Assembly: GCA_044371425.1 (NCBI GenBank)
Contig: JBILTR010000002.1
Coordinates: 124,001 to 188,000, forward strand
Direction: 5' to 3'
DNA: 64,000 nt
Origin: JBEISR01 sp044371425
Lineage (GTDB): Bacteria > Planctomycetota > Planctomycetia > Pirellulales > Pirellulaceae
The notes beneath the pieces were generated by a model, which saw nothing but the letters and a program-made list of their open reading frames with translations, did no database searches and was not told where the DNA came from. The position numbers were made by a program, and so were the translations under genes. Below are positions 7,747 through 15,844 of the stretch, piece after piece. Within the stretch, counting starts at the first letter, position 1. Each line of letters starts with the position of its first letter.

Positions 7747-9363
7747 TCAGTGCTTGAAGTGCCGATGGCCAGTGAAGAGCATCGGGATACGATGTCGATT
7801 GCAGGCAGCGATGACTTCTTCATCTTTCCGCGATCCACCAGGTTGAATGATGGCGACGACCCCGGCTGCAGCAGCTTTGTCGATCGAATCGGGAAAAGGG
7901 AAAAAGGCGTCCGACGCCAGCACGCTGCCTCGAGATCTCTCCCCTGCCTTTTGAATCGCGATGTCCACACTGTCCACGCGACTCATCTGACCGGCGCCAA
8001 CGCCCACCAAGGAGGCATCGGTGGCCAGCACAATGGCGTTGCTCTTGACGTGCCGTACCATCTCCCAGGCGAACGAGATGTCCTCCATCAATTCGTCTGC
8101 CATCGGTACTTCGGTCACCGCACGCCACTGCGATGGATCGGAATTGCTCCGGTCGGCATGCTGCACCAAGACACCACCGCGGAGGAACCGATACTCGATC
8201 TCCTTTTGGTCCTGCGTCCAGTTCCCAGTCGCCATCAGCCGCACGCTATCGCGCCACTTTGGCTTGGTCGTCAGGATCTCTAGCGCCTCCCTGGAAAACT
8301 CCGGGGCGACAACCGCCTCGACAAACAGCCCTGGCTCGCAAAGAAACTGAGCAGTCTGAGCGTCGACCATGCGGTTCAGGCCCACGATGCCACCAAACGC
8401 ACTGACCGGGTCCCCTGCAAACGCCTTGCGGCAGGCCCAATACAGCTTATGCCCCACGGCAGCACCGCAAGGATTGTTGTGCTTGATGACGACCGCCGCT
8501 GGCTGTGCGAAGCCATGCGAAATCGAAAGAGCGCTTTCCAGATCAAGTAGATTGTTGTAGCTGAGCTCCTTGCCGTGAAGCTGCTTGGCATCCACCAAAG
8601 CCCCGGGAATCGAACCCAACCGGTAGACTGCCGCCGGCTGATGCGGGTTCTCCCCATACCGCAGCTCCGCCACCCGCTGCAGCGACAGAACCATCTTCTC
8701 GGGCCATTGGCCCGCCGCAGCCCCATCCACTTCCCCCTGCGACCGGTCCAGGCCCCGGAAGTACTCCGCGATCGAAGCATCGTACGCTGCTGTATGAGCG
8801 AAGCACCGCCCCGCAAGTCGACGCCGCGTCTCAAATGCCACCACTCCCCGCTGCTCCAACTCCCCCGCTACCCGATCGTAATCCGATGGATCAGTCACCA
8901 CGCTAACCCACGCATGATTCTTCGCGGCCGCACGCAGCAAGCTGGGGCCTCCAATGTCGATCTGCTCAATCGCCTCCCCTACGGTGACTCCCTCGCGAGC
9001 CACCGTGTCCTGAAAGGGATAGAGGTTCACCACCACCAAGTCGAAAGGAACGATCTGGTGCTCCTCCATCACCGCTTGATCGCCCGTGCGGTCTCGGCGA
9101 GCCAGAATCCCGCCGAAGATTTTTGGATGGAGCGTCTTCAATCGCCCATCCATCACCTCAGGAAATCCGGTGTATGCGGCGATGTCCAGGACAGGAATCC
9201 CGTTGGACTCCAGAAAACTGCGCGTGCCGCCGGTGCTGTAAAGCACAATGCCCATTTGGTGCAAGCGACGAGCGAACGAGTCTAGCCCTCGTTTGTCGCT
9301 GACACTGATTAATGCATGGCCCACTTTCCCCGGCACGGTCTCTGCCATGGTCTCCCCTTCCAT
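7747..9363 (-). CDS. purH: Bifunctional AICAR transformylase / IMP cyclohydrolase
   Basis: This 538-residue protein performs the last two steps of IMP synthesis. The N-terminal MGS-like cyclohydrolase domain shows ALISVSDKRGL, LYSTGGTRSFLESNG and DGRLKTLHPKIFGGIL. The C-terminal transformylase domain has RYGENPHQPAA, the catalytic Lys-His pair in VIKHNNPCG and SDAFFPFPDSID near the end. Length is normal for the family (about 510-540). A second possible start, MAETV at 9348, would drop five residues. A long noncoding stretch lies upstream. Confidence 0.98.
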   Translation of the reverse strand: MEGETMAETVPGKVGHALISVSDKRGLDSFARRLHQMGIVLYSTGGTRSFLESNGIPVLDIAAYTGFPEVMDGRLKTLHPKIFGGILARRDRTGDQAVMEEHQIVPFDLVVVNLYPFQDTVAREGVTVGEAIEQIDIGGPSLLRAAAKNHAWVSVVTDPSDYDRVAGELEQRGVVAFETRRRLAGRCFAHTAAYDASIAEYFRGLDRSQGEVDGAAAGQWPEKMVLSLQRVAELRYGENPHQPAAVYRLGSIPGALVDAKQLHGKELSYNNLLDLESALSISHGFAQPAAVVIKHNNPCGAAVGHKLYWACRKAFAGDPVSAFGGIVGLNRMVDAQTAQFLCEPGLFVEAVVAPEFSREALEILTTKPKWRDSVRLMATGNWTQDQKEIEYRFLRGGVLVQHADRSNSDPSQWRAVTEVPMADELMEDISFAWEMVRHVKSNAIVLATDASLVGVGAGQMSRVDSVDIAIQKAGERSRGSVLASDAFFPFPDSIDKAAAAGVVAIIQPGGSRKDEEVIAACNRHRIPMLFTGHRHFKH

Positions 9364-9975
9364 GATTCGGCACCTCCCTCACGGTTCCCGTCGCCATTGG
9401 GATCGGCTGCCTGTGAGCCTCTGGTTTATCACCAAACAGGCGCCGGTCAAGGTGACCCAAGCAGAAATCGCATTGCCCCATGGTTGGGCTTGCCGGCCGC
9501 CAGCGACCAACAACGACGCGGAATCCCCATCGCTCCCTGCCATCCACAGATCCCTCAGGCGGGCGCGCCCCACCAACACACCAGGGAATTGCCGAAAGCC
9601 AAAAAGAAAAAAGAGGCCATCTGGGATTCCAGTAGGTCGTATCCGTCCGGCCCACCGGAGCAGGTGGGATGAAGCCGTAGGGGCATGGGCCAAGGGCTAC
9701 GGATACAAGGTGTGCGATCGATCGTTCCCTCCCCTTGGGAGAGTGACTGGGTGCTGTGGCCAACGACATTTCTGGAATCGCGGCAGTGAAGCGATCGCAA
9801 CCCACACCCATCCCGGATGGAAAAAAAAGGCTGACGCTTCTCAGGTTGCTGGCAAGCATCCTGAAGCACCAGCCTGCTAGGGATGAGGAGAACTCCCCAT
9901 CGATCTCTGCTGCTTGGGAACGATGGTTTGGCGAGCTAAATCGCTCGAGCCGAATCCAAGACGCTCCCTGCAAAA
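9364..9975. other. About 610 bp without a supported gene, possibly degraded
   Basis: No frame here has family motifs, and all open frames are shadows or start without a ribosome binding site. A minus-strand frame from a TTG at 9693 to 9379 has a hydrophobic segment near its end (WGNAISAWVTLTGACLV), but an in-frame stop lies two codons before that TTG. That looks more like a remnant of a membrane-protein gene than an active gene. The minus-strand promoter for purH should lie in the first part. Confidence 0.4.
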
Positions 9976-10194
9976 TCAGATCACCCCGCCATGCACCCGG
10001 TAGGGAGACATATGGTCGGGCTGATCCAGAAACCAAAATCGTTCCCACTCCTGGACCAGCATGCGAAGATTTTCGGAGGTGTAGATCAACTGTTCGGCTC
10101 GCCGTTGGGGCAACGCCGAATAGATCGGGATGATACAGCCGGTGAAGGTCGAAACCCCACACGCAAGAACCAGAGCTCGCATCCACCGCCGCAT
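9976..10194 (-). CDS. Small lipoprotein-like conserved protein
   Basis: A 72-residue protein with a textbook Shine-Dalgarno (GGAGGATTTGCC before ATG). It starts with basic MRRWMR, then a hydrophobic stretch and TFTGC, an approximate lipobox with Cys19, so it is probably lipid-anchored to a membrane. The remainder is compact and rich in aromatics (LVQEWERFWFLDQPDHMSP), ending SPYRVHGGVI. I recall very similar small proteins from Pirellulales genomes, none with an assigned role. It lies 72 bp downstream of the HU-like gene and may be co-transcribed with it. Confidence 0.75.
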   Translation of the reverse strand: MRRWMRALVLACGVSTFTGCIIPIYSALPQRRAEQLIYTSENLRMLVQEWERFWFLDQPDHMSPYRVHGGVI

Positions 10195-10266
10195 GGCAAA
10201 TCCTCCGTGATCGCCTGACCGTCATTTCCGGTTGTCGCTACAACCTGATCGATGATTTCGGCTGTT

Positions 10267-10641
10267 TTATCCGTCATCCTTTACCGGATCCTCAACTTCC
10301 TCGAGGTTTTTCTCGGATCGATCCTCCTCGGGGTCCAACTGCCAGTTTGCTAGCTTGGCCAAGTCGATCTGGGCCACTCGCTCCTCCATCTCCTTGCCTG
10401 CCTTGAAGATCACCCCCAGCCGCTCCGGAACCTCCACCTTCTCTCCCGTTTTCGGATTTCTAGCTCTTCTGGCCGCGCGGGCCCGAACCTGAAAGATACC
10501 GAAGTTCCGCAGTTCCACCCGCCCCTCGGTGATCAGCGCGTGAATGATGGCATCGAAGGTCGTCTCGACGATCTGCTTGATCTGAGGTTGCGGTAACCCC
10601 GTCTTCAGGGAGATCGATTTGATCATTTCTTTCCTGGCCAT
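10267..10641 (-). CDS. HU/IHF-family DNA-binding protein with acidic tail
   Basis: A 124-residue nucleoid protein. Residues about 3-92 carry the HU fold with the DNA-binding arm (RNFGIFQVRARAARRARNPKTG and GEKVEVPERLGVIFKAGKEM). The proline and RNP signature of the arm are present, so DNA bending is expected. An extra tail of about 30 residues (DPEEDRSEKNLEEVEDPVKDDG region) is strongly acidic and absent from the usual 90-residue HU. It could modulate DNA binding. The start follows CAGGGGAAG. It is downstream of rho and upstream of the small lipoprotein on the same strand. Confidence 0.95.
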   Translation of the reverse strand: MARKEMIKSISLKTGLPQPQIKQIVETTFDAIIHALITEGRVELRNFGIFQVRARAARRARNPKTGEKVEVPERLGVIFKAGKEMEERVAQIDLAKLANWQLDPEEDRSEKNLEEVEDPVKDDG

Positions 10642-10781
10642 CTTCCCCTGCCTTGCCGCTTAGGTACTGGACAGCAAAACTTTGTCCGTCACCGGCCCTT
10701 CCCTATACGCCCCAAGGCCGGAAAGGAAAGGCAGCCCGTGGACAAGCCGCGCCACTCCCCCGGTATCGCATGCCCACCCTG

Positions 10782-10800
10782 CCTTCCCGAAACCGGAAGG
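10782..10800. other. Hairpin between rho and the HU-like gene
   Basis: CCTTCC at 10782-10787 pairs with GGAAGG at 10795-10800 across a 7-base loop. It lies just downstream of the rho stop codon on the minus strand. No T-run follows, so it could protect an RNA end rather than terminate by itself. Confidence 0.35.
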
Positions 10801-10868
10801 GCTCCAGAGCCGGACTAGCTCCCTGGGAAAAAATGCCAGAGATCGTCTCACCAATTCGGAGTTTAGGA

Positions 10869-12185
10869 TCAGTCGAGCCTTGCTGCCGCAATCATCTTGA
10901 GAAACTCCGCGTTGCTCGGGAATCTCCCCAACTGCTTGGTCAATTGTTCCATCGCATCGACAGGATTCATGCTGGAGAGCGTCCGCCGAATCATCGTCAC
11001 CGCATGAAGAGTATGTGGGTCGTGCAGCAATTCCTCACGCCGCGTCCCGGACTGCGAGATATCGATGGCGGGCCAGACGCGCCGATCGGCCAAGCGGCGA
11101 TCGAGCACCAACTCCATGTTTCCCGTCCCCTTGAACTCCTGAAAAATCAGTTCATCCATCCGACTTCCCGTATCGACCAGCGCGGTGCCGACAATCGTCA
11201 AAGACCCACCCTCTGCAAAGGCGCGTGCGGTCGCAAAGAGCTTCTTTGGAATGTCCATCGCTTTGATGTTCACCCCACCGGTCATCGTCGGGCCGGCGTT
11301 GCCAACCCACTTGTTGAAGGCTCGCGCGAGCCTAGTGATCGAATCGAGCATCAGGAAAACGTGCTTGCCTGATTCGGCCAATCGCTTGCAGCGATCGATC
11401 ACCAATTGGCTGATCCGGACATGGCTGTCGACATCTTCATCGAGACTGCTGGCGATCACTTCGCCGTTGATCACGTTGCGACGCATGTCGGTGACCTCTT
11501 CCGGCCGTTCATCAATCAGCATCACGATCAGATGCAGATCGGGGTAGTTGGTCGAGATACCACGCGAAATATGCTGCAACATGATCGTCTTGCCAGACCG
11601 TGGCGGTGCAACAATCAAGGCTCGCTGCCCCCGACCAAGTGGCGCCAGAAGATCGATGACGCGATTGGTCAGCGGCTGTGCCCCCACCTCCAGCTTCAAC
11701 CACTGCTCGGGATTGATCGCTGTCAGCTGGTCGAAGGGACGGACCTTGGAGTACTCTTCCAACGTCATTCCATCGACATCCAAGATCTCGCGAACGCGCG
11801 GCCCCTGCTGGCGCCTGGCCTGCTGCATCAAGGCGCGGATCATCACCCCCTGACGCAACCCCAACTTCTCAATCATCGTGCCAGGCACAAACGGATCGGT
11901 CCGCTCGCGGGAATAATTGTTCGACGGCGAACGGAGGAATCCGTAGCCATTGGGATGCATCTCGAGAATCCCAGAGAACTCCTGAGTTGGCACCTCCTCC
12001 CCCTCGGCCAAAGGTGCCTCCTCCTGCATCGGCTGCTCCCCTTCGGGACCCATCGGTCGTCGGAAGCGATTGCCCCCGAAACTTCGCTTCTTCGGCCGCA
12101 TACGAGGTCGCGACATCTCGCCGCCCCCCATGCCTTCCGAGCCTTGGGGATGGATCCGAGAACGGAAACGCTTTTTCTTTGGCAT
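10869..12185 (-). CDS. rho: Transcription termination factor Rho
   Basis: A 438-residue hexameric RNA helicase. The first 65 residues are basic and then acidic (KKKRFRSRIH, EEAPLAEGEEVPTQE). The cold-shock-like RNA-binding domain follows (FSGILEMHPNGYGFLRSPSNNY). The ATPase core has Walker A APPRSGKT, Walker B region HLIVMLIDERPEEVTDM, the Q-loop/R-loop part (SDSITRLARAFN-like stretch LDSITRLARAFNKW) and GGSLTIVGTALVDTGSRMD. All residues expected for activity appear intact. The leader upstream contains a hairpin at 12539-12566. Rho would account for the scarcity of U-tailed hairpins after many genes in this window. Confidence 0.98.
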   Translation of the reverse strand: MPKKKRFRSRIHPQGSEGMGGGEMSRPRMRPKKRSFGGNRFRRPMGPEGEQPMQEEAPLAEGEEVPTQEFSGILEMHPNGYGFLRSPSNNYSRERTDPFVPGTMIEKLGLRQGVMIRALMQQARRQQGPRVREILDVDGMTLEEYSKVRPFDQLTAINPEQWLKLEVGAQPLTNRVIDLLAPLGRGQRALIVAPPRSGKTIMLQHISRGISTNYPDLHLIVMLIDERPEEVTDMRRNVINGEVIASSLDEDVDSHVRISQLVIDRCKRLAESGKHVFLMLDSITRLARAFNKWVGNAGPTMTGGVNIKAMDIPKKLFATARAFAEGGSLTIVGTALVDTGSRMDELIFQEFKGTGNMELVLDRRLADRRVWPAIDISQSGTRREELLHDPHTLHAVTMIRRTLSSMNPVDAMEQLTKQLGRFPSNAEFLKMIAAARLD

Positions 12186-12962
12186 GCCAATTCATCCAGA
12201 ACATTAAGGCCCCACCCACGCCACTCCTTCGCGGCTTGCCGGCTGGACCAAGACATTTCTACCTATCCAACGAATCCGAGTCGCTCCGGATCGTCCTATG
12301 TGCCTCTTCGATCGCGACCGACCAGCCCCGGGGTGCACCCAGTCCGGCCTGCAAAGATCCGAAGCAGCAGAATTCCTGTGGCGTCTTCCTGAAGCAACAA
12401 CCATGAATGAAGCGACTCCCGATACCAATCCTGGCATCCGGGCAAAGCCACTTAGACCATCGCCTACCGTTGCGATCTCATGCATAGGGACAGCTCTCTC
12501 AGGGTGTCTTACCCAAAGCCATCCCAACCGTGTGTCGAAGCACACAGCCCTCAAGAGGGGTGTGCTCACCAAACTCTTCCGATCCCTGGCGAGAAATGCC
12601 GCCCGTGATAACCGGATCAGCCAAGCCATCGACTCGACCTGGAATCCTCCCTGCCACGCCCATCGCCCCACTGGGAAGCGATTTTCTCAACAGCAATCCC
12701 TGGCTCAAGAAGACAGGGTAAAGCCAGGGTGGCTTCGGAGCGCGAATCGAAATGCAGATCCGCGAAGAACCAACACCCTCACTCTACTTGGATACCCAGC
12801 AAAGTCAATATGGGCTTCGCGGCTGCGAGATCCATTTTTTCCCGAAAAACCGTTTCTTTTTTCCTATTCGTTTCAGATGCCCAGCATCGTCTGCCGATCT
12901 TCCGATTGGGGGTGGAGGGCTTTCGGCGAATAGTTCGCTTTCCAATGCGAAGGATCGCTGGT
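12186..12962. other. Long divergent leader between rho and the thioredoxin/YHS gene
   Basis: About 775 bp without a credible gene. Open frames exist on both strands, but none has family motifs or a good start, and codon use is unlike the neighbours. The gap should contain the rho promoter and leader (minus) and the promoter of the exported protein at 12963 (plus). The most obvious structure is the hairpin at 12539-12566. A T/C-rich stretch lies at about 12835-12885. Confidence 0.5.
12539..12566. promoter_or_regulatory. Hairpin with a competing alternative in the rho leader region
   Basis: AGCACAC (12539-12545) pairs with GTGTGCT (12560-12566), and CCCTC (12548-12552) with GAGGG (12555-12559), giving a 12-bp stem with a two-base bulge and an AA loop. 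The same CACAC can instead pair with the GTGTG just before it at about 12530-12534. Two mutually exclusive folds are typical of attenuators, but here function is only inferred. Confidence 0.35.
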
Positions 12963-14699
12963 ATGCCAAGTCGTATTTTTGGCGCTGGTTGGCTGGCAAT
13001 CTCCAGCCTGTTGTGCTGTCCAATCACCTGGGCCGATCAAATCGATTGGCGTCCGACGCTGGAAGCAGCCCAGAGGGAATCTGCCGCGACAGGCAAGCCG
13101 GTTCTCCTTCATTTCAGCAGCCGCAACTGCCCACCCTGCCGGCGTCTGGAACAAGGCGCATTCCGCGATCCATCTCTGGTGCAACTGATCGACCAGGAGG
13201 TGATCCCTTGCCAGGTGCAGGTCGAGCAGATGCCGGAGGTAGCCGAGCGGTATCGGGTCCGAAGCTGGCCGACCGATCTCTATCTCTCCCCCAGCGGTAG
13301 CGAACTTCACCGCACCACCAGCCCCCAGGGGACCGAGGCCTTTGAACAAGTCGTGCGGCAAGTCACCCTGCGGTCCGACGCTCCGCAATCGCCCGACAAC
13401 CGCGTCGCCTCCGAGCAGCCTTCCCGTGCCCCAAGTCGATTCTCACTCCCCCGCTGGCTCCGTCGCTCTGATTCCGACACCACCGCCGCGACCGAACCCA
13501 ATGACTCGGTCGCTCCTCAATCCAGCATCGAAGGGAAACGCCCCAAAGCCACACCCGCTCGAACCGCTTCGTTGGCCCAGGCCGCCGGGCCTGACACAGC
13601 GGCCAAACCTGCGGCCCCGGATCGATCGACCAGCCCACCTACAGGCTCGGCTTCCCAACCTGTAGCTCGCGGTGTCCTACCAAGCGATCCTCCCAGCTTG
13701 ACCCCATCGATGCAAAAGGCACCCGAATCCGCCGTGCGCCTGTCGCTCTCTTCCACCGACGCCCCTCAAAGCACCACCTCCGGATCGCTCGCTGTCGAAC
13801 GTCGCCGATTGACCAGCACCCCTACCGATAGCTCGCAAGGTACCGGAACGGCCAAGCCATCCAATGCCGCCCGAAACGAAACGCCATCTGGCAACCGAAA
13901 GGAAGCGATCGCTTCACCTGCCTCCGCCGCACCGGCGAGGATAGCAGGAGTGCCAGGGGAGCCAAGCCGACAGCGTCCAACCCGAGCGATGGCGCCACTG
14001 AGCGAACCACCGGCTACCGCCGATCCTGTCGCCAGGGTTGCCGCCCCCTTCGCTCAGACCCTGCCTGCGAAGAACCAGTCCAATTCGACTCCGCAAGTCG
14101 CTCCCGAAAGCACCCGAAAAACTCCATCGCAAGAGTCTCTTTCACAAAAAGCCGCCGAGCCCAGCGCTAGCAGACCGAACGCGATCCAGACGGAAGCCCC
14201 GACGCACCCCATGGCGACACGATCCGATCCAGGACGGATGCCAAAGCTCACCCCTCAACCTGACATCGCCAACCTTTCGAACCAACTCCCGCAAAGCCTC
14301 GCACTGGAAGGCTATTGCCCAGTGACGCTCGCCGATGAAAAACGCTGGCAGATGGGTAGCCCCGAACTGGCGGTACGGCATCGCAACCGCGTCTACCACC
14401 TATCGTCTCCCTCCGCCAAAGAGAAGTTCCTCGCCTCCCCGGATCGCTTCGCGCCGATCTGCAGCGGCATGGATATCGTTGTCTACCTGGAACAAGGCAG
14501 ATTGGTGGAAGGCAAACGAGAACTGGGCTGCCGATACCAGGATCGCGTCTACCTCTTCAGCAGCCAGGAATCGAAACAGAAATTCCTCGATGCCAAGAAG
14601 GAACTCTCCAAGGAGATGCAGCGAGGGCAGAAGGTCGAACTCGCGTCGGGACAAGATCTCGCCCCAAGCCAGCCTTCCCTCAATTCGGCGAATCGCTAA
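12963..14699 (+). CDS. Exported thioredoxin-like protein with tandem YHS-like repeats
   Basis: The preferred start is the ATG at 12963, which has GAAGGA eight bases upstream. ATGs at 12945 and 12729 are in frame but lack one. The 578-residue protein has a signal peptide ending near ITWA. A thioredoxin-like domain follows (about residues 25-130) with the redox motif CPPC in SSRNCPPCRRLE. A very long Ser/Pro/Thr/Ala-rich linker (about 140-425) is probably disordered. The C-terminus has two YHS-like units, LEGYCPVTLADEKRW...VYHLSSPSAKEKFL and GKRELGCRYQDRVYLFSS. Proteins with this order of domains are common in planctomycetes. It may handle thiols or metals outside the cytoplasm, but the partner is unknown. 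Confidence 0.85.
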   Translation: MPSRIFGAGWLAISSLLCCPITWADQIDWRPTLEAAQRESAATGKPVLLHFSSRNCPPCRRLEQGAFRDPSLVQLIDQEVIPCQVQVEQMPEVAERYRVRSWPTDLYLSPSGSELHRTTSPQGTEAFEQVVRQVTLRSDAPQSPDNRVASEQPSRAPSRFSLPRWLRRSDSDTTAATEPNDSVAPQSSIEGKRPKATPARTASLAQAAGPDTAAKPAAPDRSTSPPTGSASQPVARGVLPSDPPSLTPSMQKAPESAVRLSLSSTDAPQSTTSGSLAVERRRLTSTPTDSSQGTGTAKPSNAARNETPSGNRKEAIASPASAAPARIAGVPGEPSRQRPTRAMAPLSEPPATADPVARVAAPFAQTLPAKNQSNSTPQVAPESTRKTPSQESLSQKAAEPSASRPNAIQTEAPTHPMATRSDPGRMPKLTPQPDIANLSNQLPQSLALEGYCPVTLADEKRWQMGSPELAVRHRNRVYHLSSPSAKEKFLASPDRFAPICSGMDIVVYLEQGRLVEGKRELGCRYQDRVYLFSSQESKQKFLDAKKELSKEMQRGQKVELASGQDLAPSQPSLNSANR

Positions 14700-14720
14700 C
14701 TCGATTCCCCCCCACCGCAA

Positions 14721-14768
14721 CATCGACGATGGCCCGCTAGGACCTATTCGATACGGGCCACCTCGATG
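14721..14768. other. Extended stem-loop in a convergent gap
   Basis: CATCGA (14721-14726) and TGGCCCG (14730-14736) pair with CGGGCCA (14754-14760) and TCGATG (14763-14768), separated by a small internal loop and closed by a 17-base loop. It lies 22 bp after one stop codon and 38 bp from the other of two convergent genes. It could be a bidirectional 3'-end structure. There is no U-run. Confidence 0.5.
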
Positions 14769-14805
14769 AAAGCATGCCAACCGACCAAGTCACCGGTCGT
14801 TGCAC

Positions 14806-15033
14806 TCAGGGCCTAGCGATCGGAACCTGCATCATGAGGCGATAGATCACCCACAGCATCAAAGCTGCCATCACCAGATCGAGCACCCGCAAGCCTCGCG
14901 ATCCAAACTTCTGATCGACCGCGTCGCTCAATCGCCATTGATGGATCCACATCCCTGGCCAGATTGCCGCAGCTAACCAGGTCAATCCCAGGAATCCTGC
15001 GATGACAGCCACTACCAGATCGGCTTTGCTCAT
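14806..15033 (-). CDS. Small two-helix membrane protein, unknown function
   Basis: A 75-residue protein with two hydrophobic helices, about residues 6-28 (LVVAVIAGFLGLTWLAAAIW) and 50-66 (LDLVMAALMLWVIYRLM). A short polar loop between them contains DAVDQKFGSRGLR. I do not recognise a named family. It ends 30 bp from the HEAT/TPR gene located upstream on the same strand, so they may be co-transcribed. Coding is supported by hydrophobic periodicity and the tight spacing. Confidence 0.65.
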   Translation of the reverse strand: MSKADLVVAVIAGFLGLTWLAAAIWPGMWIHQWRLSDAVDQKFGSRGLRVLDLVMAALMLWVIYRLMMQVPIARP

Positions 15034-15063
15034 CGCATCCCTCCTCTCTTGCTATCAAAGATC

Positions 15064-15816
15064 CTAAAGCGGTTCTCGCAAGGCCTTGGCCAGCTTGCGT
15101 GCATAAGATCGTACCGCATCCAGGTCGGGATAGATATCCAGAGCATTGCGGAAGCAGTCGAGCGACAGGACCGGCTCACCCAATTCGCTGTAGCAATGCC
15201 CCAGTCCGATCCAGGCGGTGTACTGATAGGGACATAGGGAGAGCGCCTGGTGCGCTTCCTCAATCGAAGATCGGTAATCGCCGAGATAAAACCAAGCCAG
15301 AGACTTTTGGCAATGAAGCTCCGAGCTAATGAAGCCCCGTTCGATCAGTCGGTCCACCGCGGAAATCACTTCGCGATGCTTCCCCTCGCGAACCATCACG
15401 CCAATCTCCGCCACTTCGCGGCGAGCATGCTGAGGCACCATCCGCCCACGCAAGGAACGGAGCGATTCATTGGCCACCAGCCGGACTTTCGGATCGCTGT
15501 CGGCTAGCAAGGGACCAACCACGGGAACCTGCTCCCGCCCCCCCAAAAGGCCAACCGCCAGGGTCGCCGCCCGCCTCACTTCGCATCGGACGTGCTGAGT
15601 CAATCGTTCCAGACTGGCCAACGAGTAACGCCCCGATACCGCGGCAAGGTAAAGCGATGTATTACCATCCTGCAGATACAGTTGGTAGCAACGCAGAAGA
15701 AAAGGTATCCTCACGGAAGATGAATTCACTGTCGAAGCCTTTGTTTTTGCGTTCCGCCTGCGTTTCCCGGACGCTCCATCCCCCGCGCCTTCCTTGGCAC
15801 GGCTCCCATGGTCCAA
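15064..15816 (-). CDS. HEAT-repeat and TPR protein
   Basis: Up to 250 residues. The longest frame starts at a TTG (15816). An ATG two codons later is out of frame, and the basic first 35 residues are unlike the rest, so the true start may be internal (for example GTG before RIPFLLRCY). Residues about 50-130 look like HEAT repeats (VRCEVRRAATLAVGLLG, SDPKVRLVANESLRSL). Residues about 135-245 form TPR-like helices (SLAWFYLGDYRSSIEEAHQAL, YTAWIGLGHCYSELGEPVLSLDCFRNAL). Such modules bind protein partners. No enzymatic motif is present. It is divergent from the STN-like gene. Confidence 0.8.
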   Translation of the reverse strand: MDHGSRAKEGAGDGASGKRRRNAKTKASTVNSSSVRIPFLLRCYQLYLQDGNTSLYLAAVSGRYSLASLERLTQHVRCEVRRAATLAVGLLGGREQVPVVGPLLADSDPKVRLVANESLRSLRGRMVPQHARREVAEIGVMVREGKHREVISAVDRLIERGFISSELHCQKSLAWFYLGDYRSSIEEAHQALSLCPYQYTAWIGLGHCYSELGEPVLSLDCFRNALDIYPDLDAVRSYARKLAKALREPL

Positions 15817-15844
15817 AGTTTAGTTCGAGGTTTATCAAACGCCA

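Noticed and set aside
9158..10225. A long minus-strand open frame of 355 codons across purH's start and the small lipoprotein gene
   Set aside because: It overlaps two supported genes in another frame, has no ribosome binding site and its sequence is rich in Arg, Cys and Trp without any motif. It is a GC-rich shadow frame.
12298..12933. A 211-codon plus-strand frame in the rho leader region
   Set aside because: No family, weak start, contains the hairpin arms and composition unlike neighbouring genes. I could not exclude a repeated-element remnant.
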